From Shewanella subflava (GTDB lineage Bacteria > Pseudomonadota > Gammaproteobacteria > Enterobacterales > Shewanellaceae): a DNA stretch of 64,000 bases. The position numbers and the translations under genes were made by a program. The stretch spans positions 434,001 to 498,000 of the forward strand of contig NZ_JAPDMX010000028.1 in assembly GCF_025971955.1 (NCBI RefSeq). Reading direction: 5' to 3'. Below, one piece after another: positions 28,838 to 37,514 of this stretch. The first letter of the stretch is position 1. Every line of letters begins with the position of its first letter. Under the pieces are notes generated by a model. That model ran no database searches, was not told the origin of the DNA, and saw nothing but the letters and a program-made list of their open reading frames with translations.

Positions 28838-29155
28838 ATGGAACAACGCAAAGTCTTGTTAACAGGTGGGAATTTACTTCAAGCCCACACTTGGAAAGGC
28901 CTGCTAGAAACCAGCGGTATCGATGTTGATTTAAGAGGTGAAGCCTTAATGGGCGGAGTGGGGGAGTTACCCGTTGATATGCAGACCGTTGAGCTTTGGA
29001 TTGCCCCTGAACAGTTAAATGAAGCACAAGCACTGTTGGCCAGTTTAGATGTCGAGCAGCCTCAATGGCAATGTGTTCAATGCCATGAACAAAACGAAGC
29101 CAGTTTTGAATTATGCTGGCAGTGTAGTTCACCACGAAGCGAATCACATAATTAG
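28838..29155 (+). CDS. DUF2007-type protein with C-terminal zinc ribbon
   Basis: 105 residues. Residues 5-70 match the DUF2007 (PII-like) pattern: KVLLTGGNLLQAHTWKGLLE, GGVGELPV, ELWIAPEQLNEAQALL. The C terminus has CVQCHEQNEASFELCWQC, two CxxC pairs that should hold one zinc. Function unknown; it is soluble and cytosolic. Followed after 52 bp by a rhodanese. Confidence 0.8.
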   Translation: MEQRKVLLTGGNLLQAHTWKGLLETSGIDVDLRGEALMGGVGELPVDMQTVELWIAPEQLNEAQALLASLDVEQPQWQCVQCHEQNEASFELCWQCSSPRSESHN

Positions 29156-29207
29156 TAACTATGCCATTGTGAGAGCCAGATACATTTATCTATTTTAAGG
29201 AGTTGCT

Positions 29208-29567
29208 ATGCAACCAACTTCCGCATTTGTTCAACTTGTTGATTCAATTCATGACAATGTTACCCATATCACAATTGAACAATTTCAAGCTGACGACAGC
29301 TGGGTGTTAATTGATGTTCGCGAAGATCATGAATGGCTCCAAGGCCATCTTCCTAATGCTAAGCATTTAGGTAAAGGGATCATCGAACGTGACATTGAAA
29401 CGCGTTTTCCGGATAAGGCGACCCCCTTATTACTCTATTGTGGTGGCGGACATCGTTCATCCCTTGCTGCGCATAATATTCAGCTGATGGGATATACCCA
29501 TGTCGGGTCGTTAGTGGGTGGTTTTAAATCCTGGGTTCAACATCAATTTCCTGTGGTACAAGATTAA
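29208..29567 (+). CDS. Single-domain rhodanese
   Basis: 119 residues, a one-domain sulfurtransferase with the persulfide-bearing Cys78 in LLYCGGGHRSS. LIDVREDHEWLQGHLPNAKHL is the standard rhodanese start. The active loop CGGGHRS differs from GlpE-type loops. The next gene starts at the base after its stop, so the two are translationally coupled; a link to sulfur or siroheme metabolism is inferred from that. Confidence 0.88.
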   Translation: MQPTSAFVQLVDSIHDNVTHITIEQFQADDSWVLIDVREDHEWLQGHLPNAKHLGKGIIERDIETRFPDKATPLLLYCGGGHRSSLAAHNIQLMGYTHVGSLVGGFKSWVQHQFPVVQD

Positions 29568-30479
29568 GTGCAATACTTTCCGTTATTTGTAGATACTAAA
29601 GAACTTTTTGTTCTCATCGTTGGTGCAGGTGAGGTCGCAAGTCGCAAGCTTGATTTGTTAGCCCGCACGGATGCCAATATTCATGTTATTGCGCCGCAAG
29701 TCGCTGCAGATGTTGAAGCTTATGCTAATAAAGGCAGAATAAAGCTGTCACGACGAGATGTCTCGGTTGCCGATATGACCTGTTATGACCTAATTTATTT
29801 AGCCACCGCCAACGAAACCCTCAATACAGATTTAGCCGTTATCGCAAAGCAAAATGGTATTTGGGTTAATGTGGTCGATAATCCTAAATTTTGTCGTTTC
29901 ATCACGCCATCTATCGTTGATAGAGGTCGATTAGTGGTGGCCATCAGCACAGCAGGCGCCGCACCGGTATTTGCCCGTACTATTCGCTCACGCCTTGAAA
30001 CTTTGCTGCCAAACTCTCTAGCGCCCTTGTTTGATTACGTGGCGACTAAGCGTGAAGAGGTGCAGTTAAAACTGACAAATGGTAAAGACAGACGGTTATT
30101 TTGGGAACGATTTTTTAATTTAAACCAAGATAGATTTGATGCTGCAACTGAGTCACATTATCAGCAGGCTTTTGATAGTTACGCCAGTCGGGGAGAAATT
30201 TTATTGCTTGATGAAAATACCCCCGCAGGCATGTTACCTATTGCGGTTATGCCCTTGCTGCAAAAATTGGATGTGGTGTTTAGCGAAAATGCACTGGATG
30301 AGCAAACCAATGAATTATTAAGGCGTGATGCTTCGCGTGAGTCACTACCGCCATTAAGTGTCATTTCAAAGCAGTTTGAACTTGGTGATAGAATGCTACT
30401 GGTTGCAGCCGCTGAAAAAATTACTCAGCTTAAAGCACATTTTCCGATGGCAAAACATTTAAGGCCTGGCGCAATTTAA
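29568..30479 (+). CDS. Precorrin-2 dehydrogenase / sirohydrochlorin ferrochelatase (siroheme synthase N domain)
   Basis: Oxidises precorrin-2 and probably inserts iron to give siroheme. It equals the N-terminal half of CysG without the methyltransferase half. Seen: FPLFVDTKELFVLIVGAGEVASRKL (NAD site), NVVDNPKFCRFITPSIVDRG with Asp104, the position of the catalytic Asp of CysG, and AISTAGAAPVFARTIR. The CysG dehydrogenase module has about 215 residues; here about 85 extra C-terminal residues of unknown role follow. Start is GTG 29568, directly after the rhodanese TAA. Uroporphyrin methylation must be done by another gene. Confidence 0.87.
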   Translation: MQYFPLFVDTKELFVLIVGAGEVASRKLDLLARTDANIHVIAPQVAADVEAYANKGRIKLSRRDVSVADMTCYDLIYLATANETLNTDLAVIAKQNGIWVNVVDNPKFCRFITPSIVDRGRLVVAISTAGAAPVFARTIRSRLETLLPNSLAPLFDYVATKREEVQLKLTNGKDRRLFWERFFNLNQDRFDAATESHYQQAFDSYASRGEILLLDENTPAGMLPIAVMPLLQKLDVVFSENALDEQTNELLRRDASRESLPPLSVISKQFELGDRMLLVAAAEKITQLKAHFPMAKHLRPGAI

Positions 30480-30510
30480 GCTAATTTCTTTTATGATACT
30501 GCTATCTTTA

Positions 30511-30537
30511 ATAACCGAGTTTACTCGGTTTTTTCTT
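30511..30537 (+). terminator. Terminator after the siroheme-type dehydrogenase
   Basis: AACCGAG (30513-30519) pairs with CTCGGTT (30524-30530), then TTTT. It lies just before the yaeQ start. Confidence 0.75.
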
Positions 30538-30550
30538 TTGTGGACTCAAT

Positions 30551-31096
30551 ATGGCCCTTAAATCTACCGTTTATAAAGTTAACTTACAGATTGCCGACAT
30601 GGACAGGCATTATTATGCCGAGCATCCGTTAACGATTGCACAGCATCCTTCTGAAACAGATACGCGGATGATGGTGCGTTTATTAGCATTTGCATTAAAT
30701 GCCAGTGAAACATTGCAGTTCAGTAAAGGCCTGTGTGTTGATGATGAGGCAGAGTTGTGGGACGTTGATTTGTCTGGTGTGGTCAATTTATGGGTAGAGT
30801 TTGGCCAAGCGGATGAAAAATGGCTTCGTAAAGCCAGCGGCAGAGCCAAACAGGTGATTTTATATACCTATGGTGGTCGCAGTGTGCCGATTTGGTGGCA
30901 GCAAAACCAGTCGCTATTAAGCCGCTTTAAAAACCTCAAAGTGGTCAATATTCCTGAACAAGCTGTTGAACAGTTAGCGGGATTTGTGGGGCGTAATATG
31001 ATGATCCAAGTTAATATTAATGAAGGTCAGGTGTGGTTATCCAATGCGGACACCAGCGTGTTGGTTGAGCCAGAGGTGTTACAGTCATTCTGTTAG
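30551..31096 (+). CDS. yaeQ: YaeQ family protein
   Basis: 181 residues, as E. coli YaeQ. Begins MALKSTVYKVNLQIADMDRHYY and contains HPSETDTRMMVRLLAFAL and GLCVDDEAELW, all family blocks. The fold is PD-(D/E)XK nuclease-like in structure studies, with Asp/Glu/Gln residues here (DDEAELW, FGQADEKWL) in keeping. Cellular role unclear. Monocistronic, with a terminator behind. Confidence 0.93.
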   Translation: MALKSTVYKVNLQIADMDRHYYAEHPLTIAQHPSETDTRMMVRLLAFALNASETLQFSKGLCVDDEAELWDVDLSGVVNLWVEFGQADEKWLRKASGRAKQVILYTYGGRSVPIWWQQNQSLLSRFKNLKVVNIPEQAVEQLAGFVGRNMMIQVNINEGQVWLSNADTSVLVEPEVLQSFC

Positions 31097-31110
31097 CCAT
31101 CTTACTGTCG

Positions 31111-31156
31111 GTTAACGAGCGATTGTTTATGCTAGCTCGTTAACCTTGTTTTATTT
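31111..31156 (+). terminator. Terminator after yaeQ
   Basis: Perfect 10-bp arms GTTAACGAGC (31111-31120) and GCTCGTTAAC (31135-31144), then a T-rich stretch. Confidence 0.75.
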
Positions 31157-31162
31157 TATCTG

Positions 31163-32677
31163 CTATCTTTCAATTCCTCTTGATTTATTCACATTACCTT
31201 GATGGCTTGACTGCCTTGTAGGCGGTGTTCTTGCCATCGACTGGCGAACATTATTGACTTGTTTTGCACTGTTAATCTGCCTGTGAGTGTCTTTCCTTGA
31301 TGATTGCTTTGCTTGGTAACTAGATTGCCCATAAACGGGTTTATGAATACTCGGTTGCGTATACCCAATATGGTCAGCATTTTGTCGTGACTTATCCACT
31401 GACATTTTGGGCTGTTGACGCGGCGTAATAACTTGGTTTTTTTGCAGTTGTGCTGCCCGATCATAGTTTTTATTTTGCACTGGCGATTGATGATCTTTTA
31501 ATTGATCTTTGACACGCTCTTGTCTATCCCATTTTGAGTTGTTGATGGCTTTTACGCGATCATTACTGGCAATTTTATCCCGTGATGGCTGATTGAGTCG
31601 ATTGTCTTTGTTAACCGATTTGTTGCCATCAAACTGGCGTGGCTTAGCGCCATTTTGTAACGATTGATTCACTCTTTGCTGTGCCGATTTATCTATTTTA
31701 TGGATAGCTTGACTGTTGTTTAGGCGCGGCTGTTGATGCAGATCTCTGCGATTACTTTTCGCCAGCTGATGATGTTGGTAACGCTGTGGTGAATCATAAC
31801 GTTTACTGACTACATTGCTGCGGTATGCAACACCATGACGATGTGACGGTTGATGTTTCCAACGCTTGGCACCACTACTGTATGCAATTTTATACGAGGG
31901 TTTGTAATAATGGCTATGGCGATGATTTATTACCACCACTTTGCGGTGTGACCAATGCACTGAACCAAAGAAATAATTAAAGTTAATATAAACGCTTGGC
32001 CCCCAGTAGATTGGGCGGTGATAAGCGTAAACTGGGCGAGTATACCAATACACTGGCGGATACGCGCGCCAATACCAATTACCATAAACCACGCGGGTAT
32101 CGTAATAAGGCACATAAATCACTTCAGGCTTAGCCGGTTCAATAATGATTTGTTTTTCAACTTTGGTGACTTTCATATTGTCCATATCATCAAAGCTGTT
32201 GGCTTCATCCGCTTGTCGGCGCAGAGTTTGTACCATAGCCAATACAGTTTCCTCATCTTGCAAAAAAGCATCACCGAGGTTTTGGGTCCATTCTAAATCA
32301 TCATTGAGTTTTTCTAACACAGTGGGAAATGCCGTTAAGGCAATGACACTCGGATCCCATGACTGTTGTTCAGCCAGTTGCATTCTGGTTTCAACATCCA
32401 CATTGGACTGCTTCTTTACCCAACGATTAGCTTGCACCAGCTCTAATGGGTAGGTAGATGCAATCAGAATATGGGTTAACAAACTGTCAGGGTATAACGC
32501 AATCGGCGCCAGCGTTTGTGCCAGTTCAGCTTCTGATAGTTGTTCATCAGATTGTGCAATCTGCTGGTGTTCCGATGTTTGCGCATAAACATGGGTGGGT
32601 GAAAAGGCTATGCTAGCAACAAACATCACAGCACATGTGCGTAATAGTAATGACGGTAAAAAGTGAGTTTGTTTCAT
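31163..32677 (-). CDS. DUF3300 family exported protein
   Basis: 504 residues: signal peptide ending near VYAQT (about residue 33), a DUF3300 domain (about 45-260; LAPIALYPDSLLTHILIAST, QSWDPSVIALTAFPTVLEKL, IYVPYYDTRVVYG), then a long Tyr/Trp/His-rich segment and a low-complexity, basic, Gln/Asn/Ser/Arg-rich tail of about 230 residues that should be disordered. Function unknown; it is periplasmic or surface-exposed. Downstream of the two-component genes on the same strand, 75 bp away, so it may belong to that operon. Confidence 0.85.
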   Translation of the reverse strand: MKQTHFLPSLLLRTCAVMFVASIAFSPTHVYAQTSEHQQIAQSDEQLSEAELAQTLAPIALYPDSLLTHILIASTYPLELVQANRWVKKQSNVDVETRMQLAEQQSWDPSVIALTAFPTVLEKLNDDLEWTQNLGDAFLQDEETVLAMVQTLRRQADEANSFDDMDNMKVTKVEKQIIIEPAKPEVIYVPYYDTRVVYGNWYWRAYPPVYWYTRPVYAYHRPIYWGPSVYINFNYFFGSVHWSHRKVVVINHRHSHYYKPSYKIAYSSGAKRWKHQPSHRHGVAYRSNVVSKRYDSPQRYQHHQLAKSNRRDLHQQPRLNNSQAIHKIDKSAQQRVNQSLQNGAKPRQFDGNKSVNKDNRLNQPSRDKIASNDRVKAINNSKWDRQERVKDQLKDHQSPVQNKNYDRAAQLQKNQVITPRQQPKMSVDKSRQNADHIGYTQPSIHKPVYGQSSYQAKQSSRKDTHRQINSAKQVNNVRQSMARTPPTRQSSHQGNVNKSRGIER

Positions 32678-32752
32678 ATCATCTCCAACACTTTTGCTAA
32701 GTTAGGTTGATAATACAAAACTGAAAATGAACATAAGCTGAAAGCCAGAGGC

Positions 32753-34096
32753 TTATCGAGTAAAGCTAAGGCTAAATTTTGCCCCTTTTAGTTGTGCGGA
32801 ATCACTTACGGTTAATTTTCCCTGATAGCTGTTGACCAAATCACTGACAATCGCTAACCCGATACCATGCCCTTGTTGGTAGGTATCCGCCCTTGCGCCG
32901 CGCTCAAAAATTAAGGCTTGCTGTGCGGCGCTTAAGCCTGGGCCATCATCTTCTACCGTGATAATTAATTCGCTTGCTGTGGTTTCTATGCTTAACAGCA
33001 CCTGATGTTTGGCAGCTTTACAGGCGTTATCAAGTAGGTTACCCATCATTTCGCTTAAGTCGGCGCTGTCACCCTTAAAAATAGCGGCTTGATTTTGGTA
33101 AAGCGTTTGCTGGTAATCAATATCTTTATGGCTGCTATGATAGATTTTCGTCAGGGTGCGAATAAGCTTAGTGGCGATATCATCAACATTAATACCCAAA
33201 TGCCAGGCATTACCTGCAACACTTTGCGCCTTTTTCAGTTGATAGCCAATAATGTGATTAATATGATCCAGTTGCTCATGGCTATCTTGGGTAAGTTGTG
33301 GCTGTGATTTGATTACCGCCAGTGGGGTTTTTAAACTGTGGGCGAGATCGGAAAGCGCATTGCGATAACGATTGCGCTGTTGTTTTTCTGTGTGCAGTAG
33401 GGTATTTAGCTGTTTGGCTAAAATAGATAATTCGCTGGGGTATGACTGGCTTAATTCGGCCAGTTTTCCTTGCTCAACTAAAGTGATTTCATTGCTGAAC
33501 TGGCTTAACGGTTTAAGTGTCCAGGCTAACCACACTACTTGAATAATGATTAACACCAACATCAAAATACCTATCCATACCCACAGGGTATGATTAAACT
33601 CGTTTGCTTGGATTTGGTAATCGGATTCATCTTTAATGATATGCAGTGTTAGCGGAATAAGTTGTTTTTGATGCGAAAAACTGACGGTAAAGCTAAAAAC
33701 CACATGCTTTACCTTATCGATTTTTACGCGATAAAACTGGCTTTCACCCACTAACGGTTGGCGCAGTGTCGGGGTGTTAAGGCCAAAAAAAGAGCCCGAT
33801 GACCATACGGTTTTATGTTGTTGATCACTGATCAGCGCGTATAAACCCGAACCTATAACGTTAAATTGATTTTCCACCAGATGCGGCGGCATATTGATAT
33901 CACCGTTATCGACTTCAGCAACCGCCAATACACTGTACATATAAGCATTAAGTTGGTTTTCTATCGACAGGGCAATTTGTCGTTCAAAGGCTTTATTTAC
34001 CGTAAAACCAATAGCAGGTAATAACACCACAATCAGTAACAAACCACTGACCACAAATCGGGCTTTTAATGAATGATGCCAATGTTTGCCTGTCAT
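32753..34096 (-). CDS. Sensor histidine kinase, PhoQ-like
   Basis: 447 residues: two membrane helices (about 12-32 and 170-195) around a periplasmic sensor, HAMP-like linker, dimerisation helix with the phospho-acceptor His in SDLAHSLKTPLAVI, and ATPase domain with N-box GNLLDNACKAAK and G-boxes EDDGPGL and GHGIGLAIV. Its start shares one base (TAATG) with the regulator stop. PhoQ likeness rests on the partner and layout; the signal (Mg2+, acid, peptide) cannot be known from this. Confidence 0.87.
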   Translation of the reverse strand: MTGKHWHHSLKARFVVSGLLLIVVLLPAIGFTVNKAFERQIALSIENQLNAYMYSVLAVAEVDNGDINMPPHLVENQFNVIGSGLYALISDQQHKTVWSSGSFFGLNTPTLRQPLVGESQFYRVKIDKVKHVVFSFTVSFSHQKQLIPLTLHIIKDESDYQIQANEFNHTLWVWIGILMLVLIIIQVVWLAWTLKPLSQFSNEITLVEQGKLAELSQSYPSELSILAKQLNTLLHTEKQQRNRYRNALSDLAHSLKTPLAVIKSQPQLTQDSHEQLDHINHIIGYQLKKAQSVAGNAWHLGINVDDIATKLIRTLTKIYHSSHKDIDYQQTLYQNQAAIFKGDSADLSEMMGNLLDNACKAAKHQVLLSIETTASELIITVEDDGPGLSAAQQALIFERGARADTYQQGHGIGLAIVSDLVNSYQGKLTVSDSAQLKGAKFSLSFTR

Positions 34097-34779
34097 TATG
34101 TGTTGTCTGCAAGAGACCGCAAGCGATAGCCCTGACCGCGTAACGTTTCAATTAATTGATATTGGTTATCGGGGTCTAGCTTTTTACGTAAACGACGAAT
34201 AAACACTTCAATGACATTCGAATCTAGGTCGAAATCTTGATCGTATATATGCTCAATTAATGTGGATTTAGAGATCACTGCATTTTGGTGCATCATCAAA
34301 TATTCGAATAATTTAAATTCTGAGCTGCTTAAGGTAATAGGCTGCTGATGCAAACTGACCGCAAGGGTGCGGGTGTTTAACTGTAAAGGCCCGTTATTGA
34401 TAACGGGACTCGCTTGCCCTGCAGAGCGGCGTATCAAGGCATTTAAGCGGGCAGATAGCTCTTCAACTTGAAAAGGCTTAGTTAAATAATCATCGGCTCC
34501 AGCATCTAAGCCTTTGACTTTATCCTGCCAACCATCACGGGCGGTCAAAATTAAAATTGGATAGCTTATTCCTTGTTGGCGCAGTTGTTCAATTAAACTA
34601 ATACCATCTATTTTAGGTAAACCGACATCAATAATGGCGGCATCAAATAAGGTTTCTTGTGCTTGAAAAAGTCCATCCTCACCATCGGATGCAACATCAA
34701 CACTGTAATGTGCTTGCTGTAAATGTTGGGCAAGGTTAGCTTGTAAACTTAAGTCATCTTCAACAATCAGTATGCGCAT
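34096..34779 (-). CDS. OmpR/PhoP-type response regulator
   Basis: 227 residues. Receiver (1-115) with IVEDD, phospho-acceptor Asp in IIDVGLP (residue 51), LTARDGWQDKV and TKPF; winged-helix effector (130-222) ending LRGQGYRL. LTARDGWQDKVKGLDAGADDYLTKPF resembles PhoP closely. Upstream, 2 bp away, is the PepSY protein, and downstream the kinase, so the three form an operon. Confidence 0.9.
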   Translation of the reverse strand: MRILIVEDDLSLQANLAQHLQQAHYSVDVASDGEDGLFQAQETLFDAAIIDVGLPKIDGISLIEQLRQQGISYPILILTARDGWQDKVKGLDAGADDYLTKPFQVEELSARLNALIRRSAGQASPVINNGPLQLNTRTLAVSLHQQPITLSSSEFKLFEYLMMHQNAVISKSTLIEHIYDQDFDLDSNVIEVFIRRLRKKLDPDNQYQLIETLRGQGYRLRSLADNT

Positions 34780-34781
34780 GG

Positions 34782-35138
34782 TTAGTTCCTTGAGACAGCA
34801 CCGGTTACCGCATTGACGCTGGCATAAAAAACTACCCCATCATGACTCAATAACTTTACTCGGTAACCAGGATTACCATTGATCTGGCTGGATTGCACCC
34901 GTAATACTTTACCGCCAAATTGGCTTTGGGCACGGCTTGAGGCTTGTTGTGCGCTTTTTATGATCAGATTTTGCTGTTTGTTTTTTTGCGGGCCAGGTTG
35001 TTGCAGACTATTAAATGGAAATACGGCAATGCTTGCCGCCACAGGTGACATTTGTGCCATGCTGGGCGAGATGAAGTAAAACGCACTGCAAATCAGTGAA
35101 GCTGATAATATGGCGCTTTTTAATGAAACCAGATTCAT
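34782..35138 (-). CDS. Small exported PepSY-domain-like protein
   Basis: 118 residues: signal peptide (cleaved near SPSMAQ, about 30) and a C-terminal PepSY-like segment (GGKVLRVQSSQINGNPGYRVKLLSHDGVVFYASVNAVTGAV). PepSY proteins often accompany PhoP-like systems and may modulate the sensor or a protease. Start ATG 35138 has GGAAGA upstream; the in-frame ATG four codons earlier overlaps that site. Two bases before the regulator gene. Confidence 0.75.
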   Translation of the reverse strand: MNLVSLKSAILSASLICSAFYFISPSMAQMSPVAASIAVFPFNSLQQPGPQKNKQQNLIIKSAQQASSRAQSQFGGKVLRVQSSQINGNPGYRVKLLSHDGVVFYASVNAVTGAVSRN

Positions 35139-35150
35139 GTGTTCTTCCAT

Positions 35151-35383
35151 TCAACTCAAATGTTCACAGCGTAGTTATCACAACCTGTGTGAGTAATATT
35201 CGGCAAAATCAGTCATCAGTGTAAAAGATCCTCTCCACTTTATAAACACTTAACACGCAACTGTGATGATTATCTTCTAATCAAAATGAATAGAATCTGA
35301 ATGAAATATATTTTCATGTTCAGCTTGGATTCATTTTGAATGGTTTCTAATGCGCTTAAGCGAAGAGCCATTAAGGAATGATT
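35151..35383. promoter_or_regulatory. Divergent promoter region with a palindrome
   Basis: 233 bp between the PepSY-regulator-kinase operon (minus) and a plus-strand surface protein. TGAAATATATTTTCA at about 35299-35313, flanked by TGAA/TTCA, is nearly palindromic, followed by a second GGATTCAT-TTTGAATGG pair. These could bind the adjacent regulator. Matches to a known PhoP box cannot be claimed. Confidence 0.4.
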
Positions 35384-36298
35384 ATGAAATCGCATAATGT
35401 GTCGTTATTAAGTCAAACAAAACAAACCGCTTTTGCCACCTTGATGATGGTTGGATTAACCGTCTCTCCCTTAGTTACAGCCCAAGAGGTTTTAACTCCC
35501 CTAAAGGCTGTGAGTGAAGGTCGTATGATAAAGGGGCAATTAGACGGTTTTAGCAATGAAGATAAACACAAGCAAATTGAAAAGCTTAAATTACATGCTC
35601 AACAGCACGTTAGTTCAAAAAACGTATTTGTTTTGCGTGATGAGCGCATTGCTGCTTACCAACAAGGTCAGCTGACATCACCTGATTTATCTTCAATGAA
35701 CATGCAACAAAGCACCTTAGATACCAAGGTCAATATCAACCGTGTTCAAGTGCAACAGGCTCAGCAAAGTGGCTTCGGTTACCGTGATTTTGCTATTTTT
35801 CAAGCTTATAGCCGTTTATTTGATGACCTTGATCAGGATGGATTTTATCACACCTTCAGTGTGGCATTTGATGCCGATGTTTATGGTTACACCTTAAATG
35901 AGCCGGCAAACGTTTATGCTGAAATGTATCTAAGCCGAAACGGCGGCCCGTGGGAACATTATTATACAACGGATGTTTTCACCATTTATGGTCAATCAGA
36001 AGACGATGACTTTGAGGTGCTAACCACGTTGAGCCAAGGCTATCAAACCGATTTTTACGATGTGCTTATCGACTTATATGAATATGGTTACCCCGAAGTG
36101 GTGGCGACATTAAGTGCCGATGAAGCCGATGGTTTATATGCTTTAGCGCTGGAAAGTCAAGATCGTGATGTGGTGTATGAGCAAGAAATTATTGAAGAAG
36201 TGGTTATCGTAGAAGGGGGAAGTTTGTCATGGTGGGCATTAATTCTTCTGATTGCTGGCTTATTCAGCAGACGGGGCGTGATGCAGAAAATACATTAG
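35384..36298 (+). CDS. GlyGly-CTERM (rhombosortase-type) surface protein, choice-of-anchor H-like
   Basis: 304 residues: signal peptide (cleaved near VTAQE), polar middle with acidic stretches (FAIFQAYSRLFDDLDQDG, QSEDDDFEVL), and a C-terminal tail GGSLSWWALILLIAGLFSRR. That Gly-Gly, one hydrophobic helix, then Arg-Arg is the GlyGly-CTERM signal removed by rhombosortase for export or anchoring via type II secretion in Shewanella and Vibrio. The body resembles proteins called choice-of-anchor H, from memory. Start ATG 35384 has AAGGA 6 bp upstream, better than the ATG two codons earlier. Divergent from the PhoPQ-like operon. Confidence 0.75.
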   Translation: MKSHNVSLLSQTKQTAFATLMMVGLTVSPLVTAQEVLTPLKAVSEGRMIKGQLDGFSNEDKHKQIEKLKLHAQQHVSSKNVFVLRDERIAAYQQGQLTSPDLSSMNMQQSTLDTKVNINRVQVQQAQQSGFGYRDFAIFQAYSRLFDDLDQDGFYHTFSVAFDADVYGYTLNEPANVYAEMYLSRNGGPWEHYYTTDVFTIYGQSEDDDFEVLTTLSQGYQTDFYDVLIDLYEYGYPEVVATLSADEADGLYALALESQDRDVVYEQEIIEEVVIVEGGSLSWWALILLIAGLFSRRGVMQKIH

Positions 36299-36420
36299 TC
36301 CAAAAGCGTAAGTTATCGATACAATCATCACCAATTATTGTTGTCACTTGAATGTCATCAAACATGGCGGTGAGAAACAAGTGTGTAATTAAAAGTAGTG
36401 TATAAGTGAGTGTTAACATC

Positions 36421-37080
36421 ATGCAAAACAAATATAAAGTGCTATTCGTCTCTGGGGCGATACTGTTATCAGGTTGTCAGTTACCAAATCCATATACTGG
36501 CGAAGCAGAAAACAGCAAAGCCACAAATGGCGCTATTATTGGTGCCATTGGTGGCGCTGCGATTGGCGTTGCCTCATCCAGCAAAAAAGATCGCGGTAAA
36601 GGTGCATTAATTGGCGCAGCATCGGGCGCAGCTTTGGGTGGTGGTATTGGTTATTACATGGATGTGCAAGAATCTAAATTGCGTCAGCAATTAAAGTCAA
36701 CGGGGGTTAGCGTGACCCGTAATGGCGACAATATCATTTTGAATATGCCTAATGATGTGACCTTCGATGTGGATCAAACGGTACTGAGTCAACGTGCTAA
36801 ATCAGTTTTAGACAGTGTTGTGCTGGTGGCCAAAGAGTATGATAAAACCCGTCTTAATGTGATTGGCTATACTGACAGTTCAGGTTCAGATGCTTATAAC
36901 CTACGTTTATCTCAGGTTCGTGCCAGCGAAGTGGCGCAGTACATCACTAGCCAGAAGATCAGCGGTGGTCGTGTTTCTTCAACGGGAATGGGTAAAAGCC
37001 AGCCGATAGCATCAAATGCTGATGCGGCGGGCAGGGCGCAAAACCGCCGTGTTGAAATTATGCTGACACCAATCGGTTAA
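36421..37080 (+). CDS. OmpA-family lipoprotein with glycine-zipper segment
   Basis: About 219 residues: signal peptide with lipobox LLSGC, a glycine-zipper stretch (GAIIGAIGGAAIGVA and GALIGAASGAALGGGIGYYM, about 40-85), and an OmpA C-like peptidoglycan-binding domain (about 105-218) with FDVDQTVLSQRAKSVLDSV, IGYTDSSGSDAYNLRLSQVRA and RAQNRRVEI. The layout is that of YiaD/YfiB-type outer-membrane lipoproteins, linking membrane and wall. ATG 36421 is preferred to GTG 36406. Confidence 0.88.
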   Translation: MQNKYKVLFVSGAILLSGCQLPNPYTGEAENSKATNGAIIGAIGGAAIGVASSSKKDRGKGALIGAASGAALGGGIGYYMDVQESKLRQQLKSTGVSVTRNGDNIILNMPNDVTFDVDQTVLSQRAKSVLDSVVLVAKEYDKTRLNVIGYTDSSGSDAYNLRLSQVRASEVAQYITSQKISGGRVSSTGMGKSQPIASNADAAGRAQNRRVEIMLTPIG

Positions 37081-37102
37081 CTTTCTGTCATTCAACAACA
37101 AT

Positions 37103-37127
37103 CAAGCCACCGCAAGGTGGCTTTTTG
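37103..37127 (+). terminator. Terminator after the OmpA-like lipoprotein gene
   Basis: AGCCACC (37105-37111) pairs with GGTGGCT (37116-37122), then TTTT. Confidence 0.8.
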
Positions 37128-37196
37128 CTGTACAAGGGGCAATAACATCTAGCGACTATCATCTGTACCTGTGAAAACAATCACTAATAAATCAAC

Positions 37197-37424
37197 TTAA
37201 ACACCGGTTGCGATTTTGTTTTCGGTGGTATTAATATCATTTTTAAGTGCCAACATGATCATCATACCGATACTCACAAAGGGAATAAAACTGGCGATAA
37301 AACCAATCAACGTCACCATTATCGGTGTTTTTGTTTTACGTTTTGCCAGTATGGCAATGATGATTGTTGAGATAACCAGCCACACAATAAACAGTTGGCC
37401 AAGCAAGGTTGCATTGATGCTCAT
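37197..37424 (-). CDS. Small two-helix membrane protein
   Basis: 75 residues with two hydrophobic segments (about 7-27 and 36-60) joined by a basic loop (AKRKTKTP). No family recognised. Minus strand, between a plus-strand terminator and xseA. Confidence 0.55.
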   Translation of the reverse strand: MSINATLLGQLFIVWLVISTIIIAILAKRKTKTPIMVTLIGFIASFIPFVSIGMMIMLALKNDINTTENKIATGV

Positions 37425-37514
37425 TGATAGAAATCCCTCTCTAATAACGTGTTTTCACTAATATACCGTTGTTTACCATTTTAAAGCAAAGTCATTAATT
37501 GAAGCGCTGCTGCA

